Below, one piece after another: positions 44,131-53,555 of a stretch of 64,000 bases of DNA. The translations under genes and the position numbers were made by a program. The stretch is taken from positions 2,499,501-2,563,500 of the forward strand of contig NZ_CP025938.1 in NCBI RefSeq assembly GCF_002893765.1. The letters run 5' to 3'. Numbering within the stretch: position 1 is the first letter of the stretch; each line of letters opens with the position of its first letter. The stretch is from Tamlana carrageenivorans (GTDB taxonomy: Bacteria > Bacteroidota > Bacteroidia > Flavobacteriales > Flavobacteriaceae). Below the pieces are notes generated by a model. It was not told the origin of the DNA and made no database searches. It was given only the letters and a program-made list of their open reading frames with translations.

Positions 44131-44216
44131 TTTTTAAGTATTTTATTGGTCTTTTGCTTTGATAAAAAGCAAAAATGATACTAAAACGTTGTAGTGACAT
44201 GAGCTTAAAAAGCAGC

Positions 44217-46742
44217 TTAAAAAGGGTAGTTAATACCTATATTATATACAGCATTTGAGAAGTTATAATCTTTAAACCATCTGTTTTCTTGGCCATAAGA
44301 AGGGTCATAGGTTTTAAACCCTACATCAAATCTAAAAACAAAAAAACTAAAGTCGTATCGAAGTCCGAATCCAGAACCTACGGCTAAGTCTTCTAGGGAC
44401 TTAAACCCTGTAAATGTGGCGCCTTCATCGGTTACATTATCTAAAACGTTCCAGATGTTACCAACATCAACAAATGCGGCACCATAAAATTTCTCCAAAA
44501 TATGGAAGCGCTGTTCGGCATTAAAGGCTAGTTTAAAATTAGCTTCGTTAAACTCGTTAGTGGTTTGAGAACTTCCCGGGCCAAGGCTGTACGCTGTCCA
44601 TGCTCTGTTATCGTTAGGGCCTCCTGCAAAAAAACTTCGAGAAAAAGGAATGCTTTTGGAATTTCCATAAGGAATCGCGATTCCTAGAAAACTACGAAAG
44701 GCAAGCACGTTTTTTTTACCTAAGTCCCAGTGTTTGGTGTATTCAACTTCCGATTTTATAAATTGAGAATAAGCGACATTAAAGAGTTTATTTCTGCCTT
44801 CATCGTCTTTTTTAAGATTTAATAAACCAGCGCCTAGGGAAAGTAAGTTACCAGCAGGTTCGAGTTTAAAACGTAAAATATAATAATCTTCATCAAAAAG
44901 ACTCTGACGCTCATTAACAATAACGCTCCAGCTAGAAGAAAGAATTAAGTTGTTTTCGGTTAGTCGGTTTTTACGCTCACTGATGCTATTTACTGTTGCC
45001 GACTGGCTATTAGAAAACTCTGGAGGTGTTGGATTGCTTGTTGCATAATCAATAAAATCATTGGCTCCGTCTGGAATGGCTAAATTTTCATCAGGTGCTA
45101 TGTAATTAACATCTTGAGCAATTTCGTTTAACGATGCGTATGAATTTTGATATACATCGAAGTATGCGTCAACATTTAGGTTTTGTACATACTGCAAATT
45201 AAACACGTCAACTCTATTGGTTACGGTTTTATTAGGTGTCCAATTGTAATTAAAAATACCACCAAAGGTTTGTTTATCGAGACCAATATTGGTTTGGCTG
45301 GACATGGTTAAACTAATATTAGTTGTTGGCGACATGTATTTAGGGATGAGGTGCTTGGTGTAAAAAGGGGAGAAGAACCTCGGAAATGTAAGTCTAAAAT
45401 CGACACCATATTCGATAATATCGAAAAAAGCATCATTCGGATTGTTTTTGTCTTTTGAGGAACCAACAGAGCCTTTTCCTGCAATTTCTAAGGTTTCGGC
45501 ACCTCTAAAAAGGTTTCTCATAAGCAAACTCGGGTTCAAAGAAAAGCCTAGTGTTTGAATGTTACTAGTGGATACGTCGGTGCTAAACCCCAAACTAAAT
45601 CGCTTTAGTGGTGTTAGTAAAATGGTATCTGTAATGGTGTTATCTAGTCTTTCGGTAACTTCAATATTTGGGTATCTAAACGTTCTTAATTCTTTTAAGT
45701 GCCTATAAGTGCTTATCATATCGCGGTCTCTAAAAACATCTCCAGGTTTTATAAAAATGGCATTGGCAATCGCTTTTGGGCTGTGGCGCATTTTGTTATA
45801 ACTATAGAATTTATACCCATTAAAAGAAGTGGAATCCTGAAAAGGTTTTCCGCGGTTTTCATAGCTGTAATCGGTAATTACGTTTACATCTCTAATGGTG
45901 TAAACTTCAAAAGGTTGGCGAATAACAGAGTCGTGATCCCTTATAGATCGATCTAGAATGGTAAGTCCAACATTAACTTTTTTGTTCGTACCAATGGTAT
46001 CAATTTCAAAAGTAATATAGTCTTGATTAAAATGATATACTCCAGAATTTCTTAGGCTGGTAGAAATTCGACTGCGCTCCTCGTCGAAATTTGAGGTTTT
46101 ATATTGTTCGTTCGTTTTTAATAAGGATTTCGATTTGTATTGCTCATAAAGCGTTTTGACTTTAGGAGATTTAATGATTTCAGAAATCGAATCAATTATA
46201 AATGCGGTTCCTGTTTGAACGTTATATTTAATTTCGGCACGCTTGTTTTCCTTTTTTATAACTTCGTATTGCGCCTCTGCGTTAAACCAACCATTGTTAA
46301 TATAGTAGGCTTCCAAACGATTAGTCGATTTTTTTGATTTTGCTTCATTAACAATTACTGGTGCTTCCCCTTTTTCTTTAAGCCAATTGTTAAAGTTAAG
46401 TGCCGATTTTTTTAAATTGTCTACCTGTTTTTGTGAATACATTTTTTTTAAACGTTCAGGTCGTTTCGGTTTTTTGTCTAACCAAGCTTCAAATATAGAA
46501 TCGCGATTGGGGCGTGCCGTATTATATAAATGTAAGCGCAGAGGAACGCCTAAAGTATTTCGGTTTGGATGTTGGTAGAGTAGGTTTTCAATGGTTTCCG
46601 ACTTGTCTTTTTTATCATTAACAAACACTTCGTTTTCTGTTAACAACAGCGCTCCTTCATTAACTCTCTTTACAGTGTCGCACGAAAAAATTAGTCCTGT
46701 AAATAATGTTAAAATGAATATTTTAAAATGCTGGTTTTTCAA
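44217..46742 (-). CDS. tamL: Translocation and assembly module lipoprotein TamL (BamA/TamA family)
   Basis: An 841-residue outer membrane protein of the Omp85 family with a lipobox (LIFSC, Cys about 21), the Bacteroidota lipoprotein version of TamA. POTRA-like repeats in the N-terminal half (SKKSTNRLEAYYINNGWFNA and later) precede a C-terminal 16-strand barrel ending SNAVYNIGINYPF, with the conserved GGPNDNRAW in the barrel. It helps insert or export outer membrane and surface proteins. No TamB gene is adjacent. Confidence 0.88.
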   Translation of the reverse strand: MKNQHFKIFILTLFTGLIFSCDTVKRVNEGALLLTENEVFVNDKKDKSETIENLLYQHPNRNTLGVPLRLHLYNTARPNRDSIFEAWLDKKPKRPERLKKMYSQKQVDNLKKSALNFNNWLKEKGEAPVIVNEAKSKKSTNRLEAYYINNGWFNAEAQYEVIKKENKRAEIKYNVQTGTAFIIDSISEIIKSPKVKTLYEQYKSKSLLKTNEQYKTSNFDEERSRISTSLRNSGVYHFNQDYITFEIDTIGTNKKVNVGLTILDRSIRDHDSVIRQPFEVYTIRDVNVITDYSYENRGKPFQDSTSFNGYKFYSYNKMRHSPKAIANAIFIKPGDVFRDRDMISTYRHLKELRTFRYPNIEVTERLDNTITDTILLTPLKRFSLGFSTDVSTSNIQTLGFSLNPSLLMRNLFRGAETLEIAGKGSVGSSKDKNNPNDAFFDIIEYGVDFRLTFPRFFSPFYTKHLIPKYMSPTTNISLTMSSQTNIGLDKQTFGGIFNYNWTPNKTVTNRVDVFNLQYVQNLNVDAYFDVYQNSYASLNEIAQDVNYIAPDENLAIPDGANDFIDYATSNPTPPEFSNSQSATVNSISERKNRLTENNLILSSSWSVIVNERQSLFDEDYYILRFKLEPAGNLLSLGAGLLNLKKDDEGRNKLFNVAYSQFIKSEVEYTKHWDLGKKNVLAFRSFLGIAIPYGNSKSIPFSRSFFAGGPNDNRAWTAYSLGPGSSQTTNEFNEANFKLAFNAEQRFHILEKFYGAAFVDVGNIWNVLDNVTDEGATFTGFKSLEDLAVGSGFGLRYDFSFFVFRFDVGFKTYDPSYGQENRWFKDYNFSNAVYNIGINYPF

Positions 46743-46901
46743 ATGAAAATTGTTAATTTAGAGTTTTTAAATGATTTTGGTTTTTGAAGCTAATGATGTT
46801 TCAAAAATAAGGTATTTAAGCTAAAAAATGTATTTATTTAATTCGGGACTAAGTAAAATTTTTAATTATTTTCTTTTCTTTATAGAAATTATAAAAAGAT
46901 T

Positions 46902-47624
46902 ATGCTTTCTAAGAGTCAGATTAAATTAATAACGAGTTTAAAGCAAAAAAAATATAGGCTTCAACATGGTTTTTTTGTTGTTGAAGGCCTTAAAGGGATT
47001 GCTGAATTGTTAAATTCTGAATTGGAACTTTACCAACTCTATACCACAGAATCTTTTGAAGACAAATCAGAAAAGGAAGTTTTAATTACAGCTGCCGAAT
47101 TAAAAAAGATTAGTTTCTTAACTACTCCTAATAAGGCTCTAGCGCTTTTTAAAATTCCTAAAATTAAAGCTATACAAACCAACGGATTGGTGGTAGCACT
47201 GGATGATGTTAGAGATCCAGGGAATTTAGGAACCATTATACGGTTGTGTGATTGGTTTGGTGTTAAAGAATTGGTTTGCAGTAAAAACACTGTCGATTGC
47301 TTCAATCCGAAGGTTATACAAGCGACCATGGGCTCCATAACTCGTGTTAATGTGAGTTATTTGGATTTAGAGCGTTTTCTGGAAAATCAAACCATGCCTG
47401 TTTTTGGCGCTTTTATGGAAGGAGAAAATGTTTATTCCAGCGCGCTCCCAGAACAGGGTGTATTGGTAATGGGTAACGAGGCTAACGGTATTTCTGAAGC
47501 CATTGAAAATGTGATCACTAAAAAAGTGTCGATTCCTAGATTTGGCGATTTACAGGCGACTGAAAGTTTAAATGTTGCCACAGCAACAGCTATTCTTTTA
47601 AGTGAATTTAAGCGTGCAAAATAA
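46902..47624 (+). CDS. TrmH/SpoU-family RNA 2'-O-methyltransferase
   Basis: A 240-residue SPOUT methyltransferase. The N-terminal substrate-binding domain (KSQIKLITSLKQKKYRLQHG) is followed by the knotted domain with ALDDVRDPGNLGTIIRLCDW, GVLVMGNEANGIS and ESLNVATATAILL. It 2'-O-methylates a ribose in rRNA or tRNA; the target is not settled by sequence alone. Confidence 0.9.
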   Translation: MLSKSQIKLITSLKQKKYRLQHGFFVVEGLKGIAELLNSELELYQLYTTESFEDKSEKEVLITAAELKKISFLTTPNKALALFKIPKIKAIQTNGLVVALDDVRDPGNLGTIIRLCDWFGVKELVCSKNTVDCFNPKVIQATMGSITRVNVSYLDLERFLENQTMPVFGAFMEGENVYSSALPEQGVLVMGNEANGISEAIENVITKKVSIPRFGDLQATESLNVATATAILLSEFKRAK

Positions 47625-47708
47625 AGTTTGTAGGTTTAGATTATAGGGCTTTTCGAGCTAATTGGTGTAAAAAATGATTGCAGGTTAAATTGAAAAAAAA
47701 ACATCTTT

Positions 47709-47750
47709 AGAGTCAAGAGTCAAGAGTCAAGAGTCAAGAGTCAAGAGTCA
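47709..47750. repeat. Six perfect tandem copies of the heptamer AGAGTCA
   Basis: The unit AGAGTCA repeats exactly six times with no spacer, between the 3' ends of the convergent TrmH-type and porT genes, 3 bases before the porT stop codon. It is not a CRISPR (unit 7, no spacers). Being 7 bases long it changes length out of frame, but it is intergenic. Confidence 0.9.
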
Positions 47751-47753
47751 ATC

Positions 47754-48482
47754 TTACTGAAATGTAAAGTTTAAAAATACCCCGCGGGTTTTCATACTGG
47801 CAATATTGCTTGTCCAAGGGCTGTTAGGGTCTTCATCTCTAACCAATTCATCGCTAATCGCAAAAATACCACGTACCGAAGGTGTGAATTTGAAATTATA
47901 TAAGTAAAAATCAATTCCGAAGCCTAGTTCATAAAATAAAGGGGATGTTTTGGTTCTAAATTGCCCGCTAGAATTGTCTTCAGGGTTATCTTGATTACTT
48001 GATAAGTTAATGGCTGTAGAAAAACCACCCACAACAAAAGGTTTAAAGTTATTAATACGTTTTGTAGAAACTTTAATCAATAAAGGAACGTGTATGTATG
48101 TCGATTTTACTTCTCTAACTAAGTCTGCATCGGTATAACTCATGCCATCAAAATAATCTTCGCTATAACGTAATTCTCGAGTTGTAATATTAAGTCCAGG
48201 CTCTAAACGTAGATCGATAAATTTATTGATGCGTAAGTTTCCAATTAAACCCACACTAAAACCAGGCTCTCTTTTAACATAAATATCGGTGAGGTCTTCG
48301 TGATAATCGAAATTAAAATCGTAGCTGTTCATTCCTAAATAATAGCCCCATCGTAATAAATCGTAGTCAGTAGATCCTCGCCCTTGATTGGCGTCATAGG
48401 GCACTTTTTCTCGGCTAAAAAGCTGAGCGTTTGAAGTTTGAAATATGAGTAGGAAGGCGATTAGTGCAAAAAAATGCTTCAT
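47754..48482 (-). CDS. porT: PorT-family outer membrane protein, probable T9SS component
   Basis: A 242-residue outer membrane beta-barrel with signal peptide ending SNAQ. It shows the PorT/SprT pattern YDLLRWGYYLGMNSYDF and DLRLEPGLNI, ending in a membrane strand with C-terminal Phe-Gln. Position directly after ubiE matches sprT in other Flavobacteriaceae. The protein is needed for assembly of the type IX secretion system in characterised species. The ATG at 48482 fits the signal peptide; a longer frame from 48557 overlaps ubiE. Confidence 0.8.
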   Translation of the reverse strand: MKHFFALIAFLLIFQTSNAQLFSREKVPYDANQGRGSTDYDLLRWGYYLGMNSYDFNFDYHEDLTDIYVKREPGFSVGLIGNLRINKFIDLRLEPGLNITTRELRYSEDYFDGMSYTDADLVREVKSTYIHVPLLIKVSTKRINNFKPFVVGGFSTAINLSSNQDNPEDNSSGQFRTKTSPLFYELGFGIDFYLYNFKFTPSVRGIFAISDELVRDEDPNSPWTSNIASMKTRGVFLNFTFQ

Positions 48483-48486
48483 ATGT

Positions 48487-49212
48487 TTACTTAGATGATT
48501 TGTAAATAGTTGCCACGCCCAAAGTTTGTGGAAAATCTTCAACATTAATAAACCCAATTTTTCTTAAAATATTGTTTAAAGCTTCACCATGAGGAAAAAC
48601 AGAAGCCGATTCCGATAAATATTTGTAGGCACTTCGGTCTTTAGAAAATATTTTTCCAATTAGGGGTAGAATATTTTTAGTATATAAACGGTACCCTTGT
48701 TTAAATGGTGTTTTTGTAGGAACAGAGGTTTCTAAAATCACAAAAGTTCCATTAGGTTTTAAAACGCGGTAAATTTCTTTGAGTCCGTTTTCTAAAGTTT
48801 CAAAATTTCTAACACCAAAAGCTACGGTAATAGCATCGAAAGTATCATTTTTAAAAGGCAAATTTTCACTATCGCCTAAAACCATTTCAATTTTAGACTC
48901 TAAGCCCTTCTTTTTAACTTTTTCCTTGCCAATTTCCAACATACCGCTGCTAATGTCTAATCCTACAATTTTTGTAGCATCTGTTTCAGCAAGGTTAATG
49001 GCTAAATCTCCAGTGCCGGTAGCAATGTCTAAAATGCTATCTGGATTACTGTTTTTTACGATTTTAACTACTTTTTGACGCCATTTTATGTCAATTCCGA
49101 AGGAAATCACGCGGTTTAAGCCATCATAATCACTGGAAATATTATCAAACATTTTAGTGACCTGTTCTTTTTTACCTAAAGCGCTGTTTTTGTATGGTTT
49201 TACTTTTGACAA
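48487..49212 (-). CDS. ubiE: Ubiquinone/menaquinone biosynthesis C-methyltransferase
   Basis: A 241-residue class I SAM methyltransferase, UbiE/MenG: VTKMFDNISSDYDGLNRVIS, DIATGTGDLAI (SAM site), DAITVAFGVRNFE and YRVLKPNGTFVILE. It makes menaquinone from demethylmenaquinone, the main quinone of these bacteria. The porT start lies 4 bases past its stop, so the two genes are co-transcribed from the promoter at 49230-49261. Confidence 0.95.
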   Translation of the reverse strand: MSKVKPYKNSALGKKEQVTKMFDNISSDYDGLNRVISFGIDIKWRQKVVKIVKNSNPDSILDIATGTGDLAINLAETDATKIVGLDISSGMLEIGKEKVKKKGLESKIEMVLGDSENLPFKNDTFDAITVAFGVRNFETLENGLKEIYRVLKPNGTFVILETSVPTKTPFKQGYRLYTKNILPLIGKIFSKDRSAYKYLSESASVFPHGEALNNILRKIGFINVEDFPQTLGVATIYKSSK

Positions 49213-49229
49213 GTTGAATTTTTTTTTGA

Positions 49230-49261
49230 CAAATATAAACTTTTAGTAAAGGTTTACACAA
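49230..49261 (-). promoter_or_regulatory. ubiE: Promoter of ubiE-porT
   Basis: On the minus strand TTG (49259-49261), a 21-base spacer and TATATTTG (49230-49237) fit the Bacteroidota consensus, 17 bases before the ubiE ATG. Confidence 0.72.
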
Positions 49262-49317
49262 TAGCTAACCAAATAATTATATTGTTTCAATTTTATGTGG
49301 TGCCCTATATTTTATAC

Positions 49318-49325
49318 TATATTTG
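49318..49325 (+). promoter_or_regulatory. trkA: Candidate -7 box of trkA
   Basis: TATATTTG fits TAnnTTTG and lies 26 bases upstream of the trkA ATG at 49352; it supports that start over an upstream ATG at 49295. No well-spaced TTG was found. Confidence 0.45.
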
Positions 49326-49351
49326 TGTTACTTTTTTATGATAACAGAAAA

Positions 49352-50701
49352 ATGAAAATAATAATTGCGGGTGCAGGTGAAGTTGGATTTCATTTGGCAA
49401 AATTATTGTCTTACGAATCTCAAGAAATAACTTTAATAGACCCAAATAAAAAAAGTTTAGCACACGCCGATAATCAATTAGACATTCGTGTTGTTAAAGG
49501 AGATGCTACTTCGATAGCTATTTTAAGAGAAGCGCGTGTCGATTCATGTGATTTGTTTATAGCCGTAACCTCCAGCGAAACCACTAATATTACTGTTTGT
49601 GTATTGGCCAAACAATTAGGAGCCAATCGTACCATTGCCAGAATTTCTAATACGGAGTTTATTCATTTTAAAGATGAGGTAGGATTTACCAAATTTGGAA
49701 TTGACGAGTTAATCTCTCCCGAAGCCTTAGCCGCATCCGAGATTGAATTATCTTTAAAACAATCGTCGTTTAATGAAACATACGAGTTTGAAGAAGGCGC
49801 ACTTACCATGGCGGGATTAACCCTGTCGAGTTCGGCTAATTTTGTTGGAAAAACAGTAAAGGAAGCTGCTGAAATATTTCCTGAAATTCATTTTGTACCC
49901 ATTGCTATTCAGCGTTTTGGAACTCAGTATACTACCATTCCTCGTGGCGATACTGTTTTTAAGCGTGGCGATAGTGTGGTTTTTATAACTTCTGAAGGTG
50001 GTGCTGAAGAGCTTTGTAAACTCTCTGGAAAGGTAAATCGAGAGATTAAAGATGTTATGATTTTAGGCGGGGGACAAATTGGTTTTAAAACGGCTCGCGA
50101 TTTGAGCTCCAAAGGTTTTAATGTAAAATTACTTGAAGGGGATAGAGACCGTGCCTTCGATTTAGCCGACGTATTAACCAAAGTACTTGTAATTAATAGT
50201 GATGGGCGTAATGCCGATTTGTTAGATGAAGAAAATATTGGTGATATGGATGCCTTTATTGCGGTGGGTCCAAATTCGGAAACCAATATCATGTCCTGTT
50301 TAGTCGCTAAATCTAAAGGGGTTAAAAAAACCATCGCTTTAGTTGAAAATATGGATTATTTCGATCTGTCACATTCAATAGGTATTGACACTTTAATCAA
50401 TAAAAAGTTATTAGCAGCCAATAATATCTTTAGATATATTCGACGTGGGGAAGTGGTAGCCATGACCAAACTGAGTAATTTGAATGCTGAGCTATTGGAG
50501 TTTGAGGTTAAAAGTAGTTCTGCAGTTTGTAATAAATCTATTAAATCTATCGATTTTCCTAGATCGGCTATTATAGGAGGGGTTATAAGAAACGGTGTAG
50601 GTATGATTGCTTTGGGTAATTTTAAAATTCAAGCCGGAGATCGCGTGGTGGTTTGTTGTTTATTGAAATCTATAAAACGCGTTGAAAAATTATTTATTTA
50701 A
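49352..50701 (+). CDS. trkA: Trk potassium uptake regulatory protein TrkA
   Basis: A 449-residue peripheral protein with two RCK_N nucleotide-binding domains (IIIAGAGEVGFHLAK and DVMILGGGQIGFKTAR), each followed by a TrkA_C domain. It gates the TrkH channel in response to NAD(H) or ATP. The start is set at the ATG of MKIIIAGAG; a longer frame from 49295 would place 19 residues upstream of the promoter-like box. The trkH gene follows by 26 bases. Confidence 0.95.
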   Translation: MKIIIAGAGEVGFHLAKLLSYESQEITLIDPNKKSLAHADNQLDIRVVKGDATSIAILREARVDSCDLFIAVTSSETTNITVCVLAKQLGANRTIARISNTEFIHFKDEVGFTKFGIDELISPEALAASEIELSLKQSSFNETYEFEEGALTMAGLTLSSSANFVGKTVKEAAEIFPEIHFVPIAIQRFGTQYTTIPRGDTVFKRGDSVVFITSEGGAEELCKLSGKVNREIKDVMILGGGQIGFKTARDLSSKGFNVKLLEGDRDRAFDLADVLTKVLVINSDGRNADLLDEENIGDMDAFIAVGPNSETNIMSCLVAKSKGVKKTIALVENMDYFDLSHSIGIDTLINKKLLAANNIFRYIRRGEVVAMTKLSNLNAELLEFEVKSSSAVCNKSIKSIDFPRSAIIGGVIRNGVGMIALGNFKIQAGDRVVVCCLLKSIKRVEKLFI

Positions 50702-50727
50702 ATTTGACCTATTAATCGGTACTCATT

Positions 50728-52221
50728 TTGAAACTCAATTTTAAAATTATCTTTCACTTTTTAGGATTGCTATTATTGTTTAATGGCGGTTTTATGCTAG
50801 TTTCTTCTTTGGTTAGCTTACTTTACAAAGACGGGGTTACTTCACAAATATTCATAGCAGGTCTATTAACTATGGTTCTTGGCGCTATCGTAATGTTTTT
50901 TACAAGAAACCACGAGAAAGTCATGAATAAGCGAGAAGGGTATATTGTGGTAGCGTTTGGATGGGTAATCATGTCGCTTTCGGGAACCTTACCTTATGTG
51001 ATAACGGAAAGTATTCCGAGTTTTACCGATGCTTTTTTTGAAACCATGTCGGGTTATACTACTACAGGGGCTTCTATCTTAAATGATATTGAAGTCATTC
51101 CTAAAGGTATCTTGTTTTGGAGGAGTTTAACACACTGGATTGGCGGTATGGGGATTATCGTTTTGGCTATTGCAATACTTCCGTTGTTAGGTATTGGAGG
51201 GATGCAACTTTTTGCAGCCGAAGCGCCAGGGCCGAGTGGTGATAAATTACACCCGCGTATAACGGATACAGCGAAGCGTTTATGGCTTATTTATTTTAGC
51301 TATACGGCAGCAGAAACTATTCTGTTAAATTTAGCAGGAATGTCGTTTTTTGATGCGATTAACCATGCGATGTGTACTTTGTCTACGGGAGGGTTTTCAA
51401 CTAAAAACGCTAGTGTGGCTTACTGGAATCATCAGCCTATTATACAATACATTATTTGCTTATTTATGTTTCTAGCAGGTTCCAATTTCGTATTGAGTTA
51501 TTTTGCCTTTAAAGGGAGGTTTCAGAAAATATTACATGATGAAGAGTTTAAATTGTACTTTAAATTCATCTCCATTTTTACCTTAATTGCTGCAGTTATC
51601 ATTTATTTTCATGCCGATTTGAGTATCTCCTCCATACATCATCCTATTGTTTGGGGACAGGCAGAAAGTGCCTTTAGGCATGCTCTTTTTCAGGTACTTT
51701 CGATAGTTACAACAACAGGTTTTGTTTCAGCCGATTATACTTTATGGACACCATTTTTGGTGGTTTTCTTTTTCGGACTCATGTTTTTAGGTGGTTCTGC
51801 GGGAAGTACTTCAGGTGGCGTTAAAGTGGTACGTCATCTCATCTTAATTAAAAACGGATTTTTAGAATTTAAACGCACCCTGCATCCAAATGCTATCGTA
51901 CCAGTAAGGTATAACGGAAAGGCGATTAACCGATTTATTGTGTTTAACGTTTTAGCCTTTTTTATTCTTTATATGTTGTCCTTTATTATTGGAGCCTTAG
52001 TGTTCTCTATGTTTGGCTTAGAGTTTAAATCGGCTATTGGTTTAGCGGCATCTACTTTAGGAAACGTAGGGCCTGCATTTGGCGATTTCGGACCTGTTAA
52101 TAACTATGCGTTATTACCTGATTTGGGGAAATGGTGGGCTTCGTTTTTAATGTTAATAGGTAGACTCGAGTTGTTTACCGTGCTTATTTTGTTTACACCT
52201 TTCTTTTGGAGAAATCGTTAA
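50728..52221 (+). CDS. trkH: Trk potassium uptake channel TrkH
   Basis: A 497-residue integral membrane K+ channel with four pore repeats; visible filter-like stretches include SGYTTTGASI, CTLSTGGFST and VTTTGFVSAD. The start is a TTG at 50728, beginning KLNFKIIFHFLGLL. It takes up K+ together with TrkA encoded just upstream. Confidence 0.95.
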   Translation: MKLNFKIIFHFLGLLLLFNGGFMLVSSLVSLLYKDGVTSQIFIAGLLTMVLGAIVMFFTRNHEKVMNKREGYIVVAFGWVIMSLSGTLPYVITESIPSFTDAFFETMSGYTTTGASILNDIEVIPKGILFWRSLTHWIGGMGIIVLAIAILPLLGIGGMQLFAAEAPGPSGDKLHPRITDTAKRLWLIYFSYTAAETILLNLAGMSFFDAINHAMCTLSTGGFSTKNASVAYWNHQPIIQYIICLFMFLAGSNFVLSYFAFKGRFQKILHDEEFKLYFKFISIFTLIAAVIIYFHADLSISSIHHPIVWGQAESAFRHALFQVLSIVTTTGFVSADYTLWTPFLVVFFFGLMFLGGSAGSTSGGVKVVRHLILIKNGFLEFKRTLHPNAIVPVRYNGKAINRFIVFNVLAFFILYMLSFIIGALVFSMFGLEFKSAIGLAASTLGNVGPAFGDFGPVNNYALLPDLGKWWASFLMLIGRLELFTVLILFTPFFWRNR

Positions 52222-52275
52222 TGTTTTTTCATCGTAAATTGCAAATCATACATTTATAGCACTGAAAAATGTGCA

Positions 52276-52314
52276 TAAAAAAAAGCTACTGAATTTCTAA
52301 CAGTAGCTTTTTTG
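52276..52314. terminator. Bidirectional terminator between trkH and the aminotransferase gene
   Basis: AAAAGCTACTG and CAGTAGCTTTT arms with A and T tracts lie between the convergent genes. Confidence 0.85.
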
Positions 52315-52336
52315 TTTTATAAAATGGGTAAGTGTT

Positions 52337-53524
52337 TTATTTGCTTACCGCAGCTTTTATTCTTTTAATCGCTTCAATGATTTGATCTTGAGAAGCAGCA
52401 TAAGAAATTCGGATACAATCTGGATTTCCAAAAGCTTCACCTGCAACAGTAGCTACAAGCGCTTCCTCTAATAGGTATAAAGAGAAATCTGTAGCGTTGT
52501 TAATTTTCTTTCCTCTTAAGGTCTTTCCGAAGTAATGTGTTACGTTAGGGAAAACATAAAAAGCACCTTCAGGAGTGTTTGTTTTAAAACCTTCAACATC
52601 ATTTAAAAGGTCTAAGATTAAATCACGACGTACTTTAAATTCGTCAATCATGTATTGTACACGAGTTGGTGGCTCGTTTAAAGCTGTAATTACGGCGCGT
52701 TGTGCAATACAGTTTGTACCACTTGTTATTTGTCCTTGTAGTTTGTTACAAGCACGAGCAATTTTCTCTGGAGCACCAATGTATCCAACACGCCATCCTG
52801 TCATGGCAAAGGCTTTAGAAACTCCATTAACAGTAATGGTATTGTTATACATATCTTCAAACTCAGCGATACTAGCATGACCTTCACCGTAGTTGATGTG
52901 TTCGTAAATTTCATCTGAAACCACGTAAATATTTGGGTGCTTTACAAGTACATCAGCTAAAGCTCTTAATTCCGATTTACTATAAACCGATCCACTTGGG
53001 TTACAAGGCGAACTGAACCAAATCATTTTTGTTTGAGGCGTAATCGCTGCTTCAAGTTGCTCTGGAGTCATTTTAAAGTCGGTATCAATAGTCGTTTTTA
53101 CTTCTACAGGTACACCGTCATTTAATTTTACAATATCAGAGTAACTTACCCAGTAAGGACAAGGTAAAATAACTTCATCGCCATTGTTTAACATCACACC
53201 AGCAATGTTGGCTAGCGCTTGTTTTGCTCCTGTAGACACTACAATTTGAGCAAGGGTGTAGGTTAAATTGTTATCACGTTTGAATTTAGTGATGATGGCT
53301 TCCTTTAAATCGGCATAACCATCAACAGGCGAGTAAGAGTTGTAGTTTTCATTAATCGCTTGAATGGCAGCGTCTTTAATGAAATCTGGAGTATTAAAAT
53401 CTGGCTCTCCAAGACTTAAACCTATAATGTCTTTTCCTTCTCCTCTAAGTTCTCTCGCTTTAGCAGCCATTGCCAACGTTGCAGAGGTTGCCATGTTTAA
53501 AATTCTATCAGATAGTAATTGCAT
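52337..53524 (-). CDS. Class I pyridoxal phosphate aminotransferase (aspartate type)
   Basis: A 395-residue fold-type I enzyme. The PLP Lys is in NGVSKAFAMTGWRVGY; also present are SLGEPDFNTPDFI, STGAKQALAN, SSPCNPSGSVYSK and the C-terminal RISYAAS with the substrate-binding Arg. The subclass Ib aspartate or aromatic aminotransferase type is most likely. It transfers amino groups between amino and oxo acids in the cytoplasm. Confidence 0.93.
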   Translation of the reverse strand: MQLLSDRILNMATSATLAMAAKARELRGEGKDIIGLSLGEPDFNTPDFIKDAAIQAINENYNSYSPVDGYADLKEAIITKFKRDNNLTYTLAQIVVSTGAKQALANIAGVMLNNGDEVILPCPYWVSYSDIVKLNDGVPVEVKTTIDTDFKMTPEQLEAAITPQTKMIWFSSPCNPSGSVYSKSELRALADVLVKHPNIYVVSDEIYEHINYGEGHASIAEFEDMYNNTITVNGVSKAFAMTGWRVGYIGAPEKIARACNKLQGQITSGTNCIAQRAVITALNEPPTRVQYMIDEFKVRRDLILDLLNDVEGFKTNTPEGAFYVFPNVTHYFGKTLRGKKINNATDFSLYLLEEALVATVAGEAFGNPDCIRISYAASQDQIIEAIKRIKAAVSK

Positions 53525-53555
53525 GTAAATTATTTGTTATTGTGTGGTTTGAAAT

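Noticed and set aside
47709..47750. Tandem repeats as a CRISPR array
   Set aside because: The unit is 7 bases with no spacers and no cas genes nearby.
48483..48557. Longer PorT start
   Set aside because: It would overlap ubiE and hide the signal peptide that begins at 48482.
49295..49351. Longer TrkA start
   Set aside because: The 19 added residues are unlike TrkA and a -7 promoter box lies at 49318-49325, downstream of that ATG.
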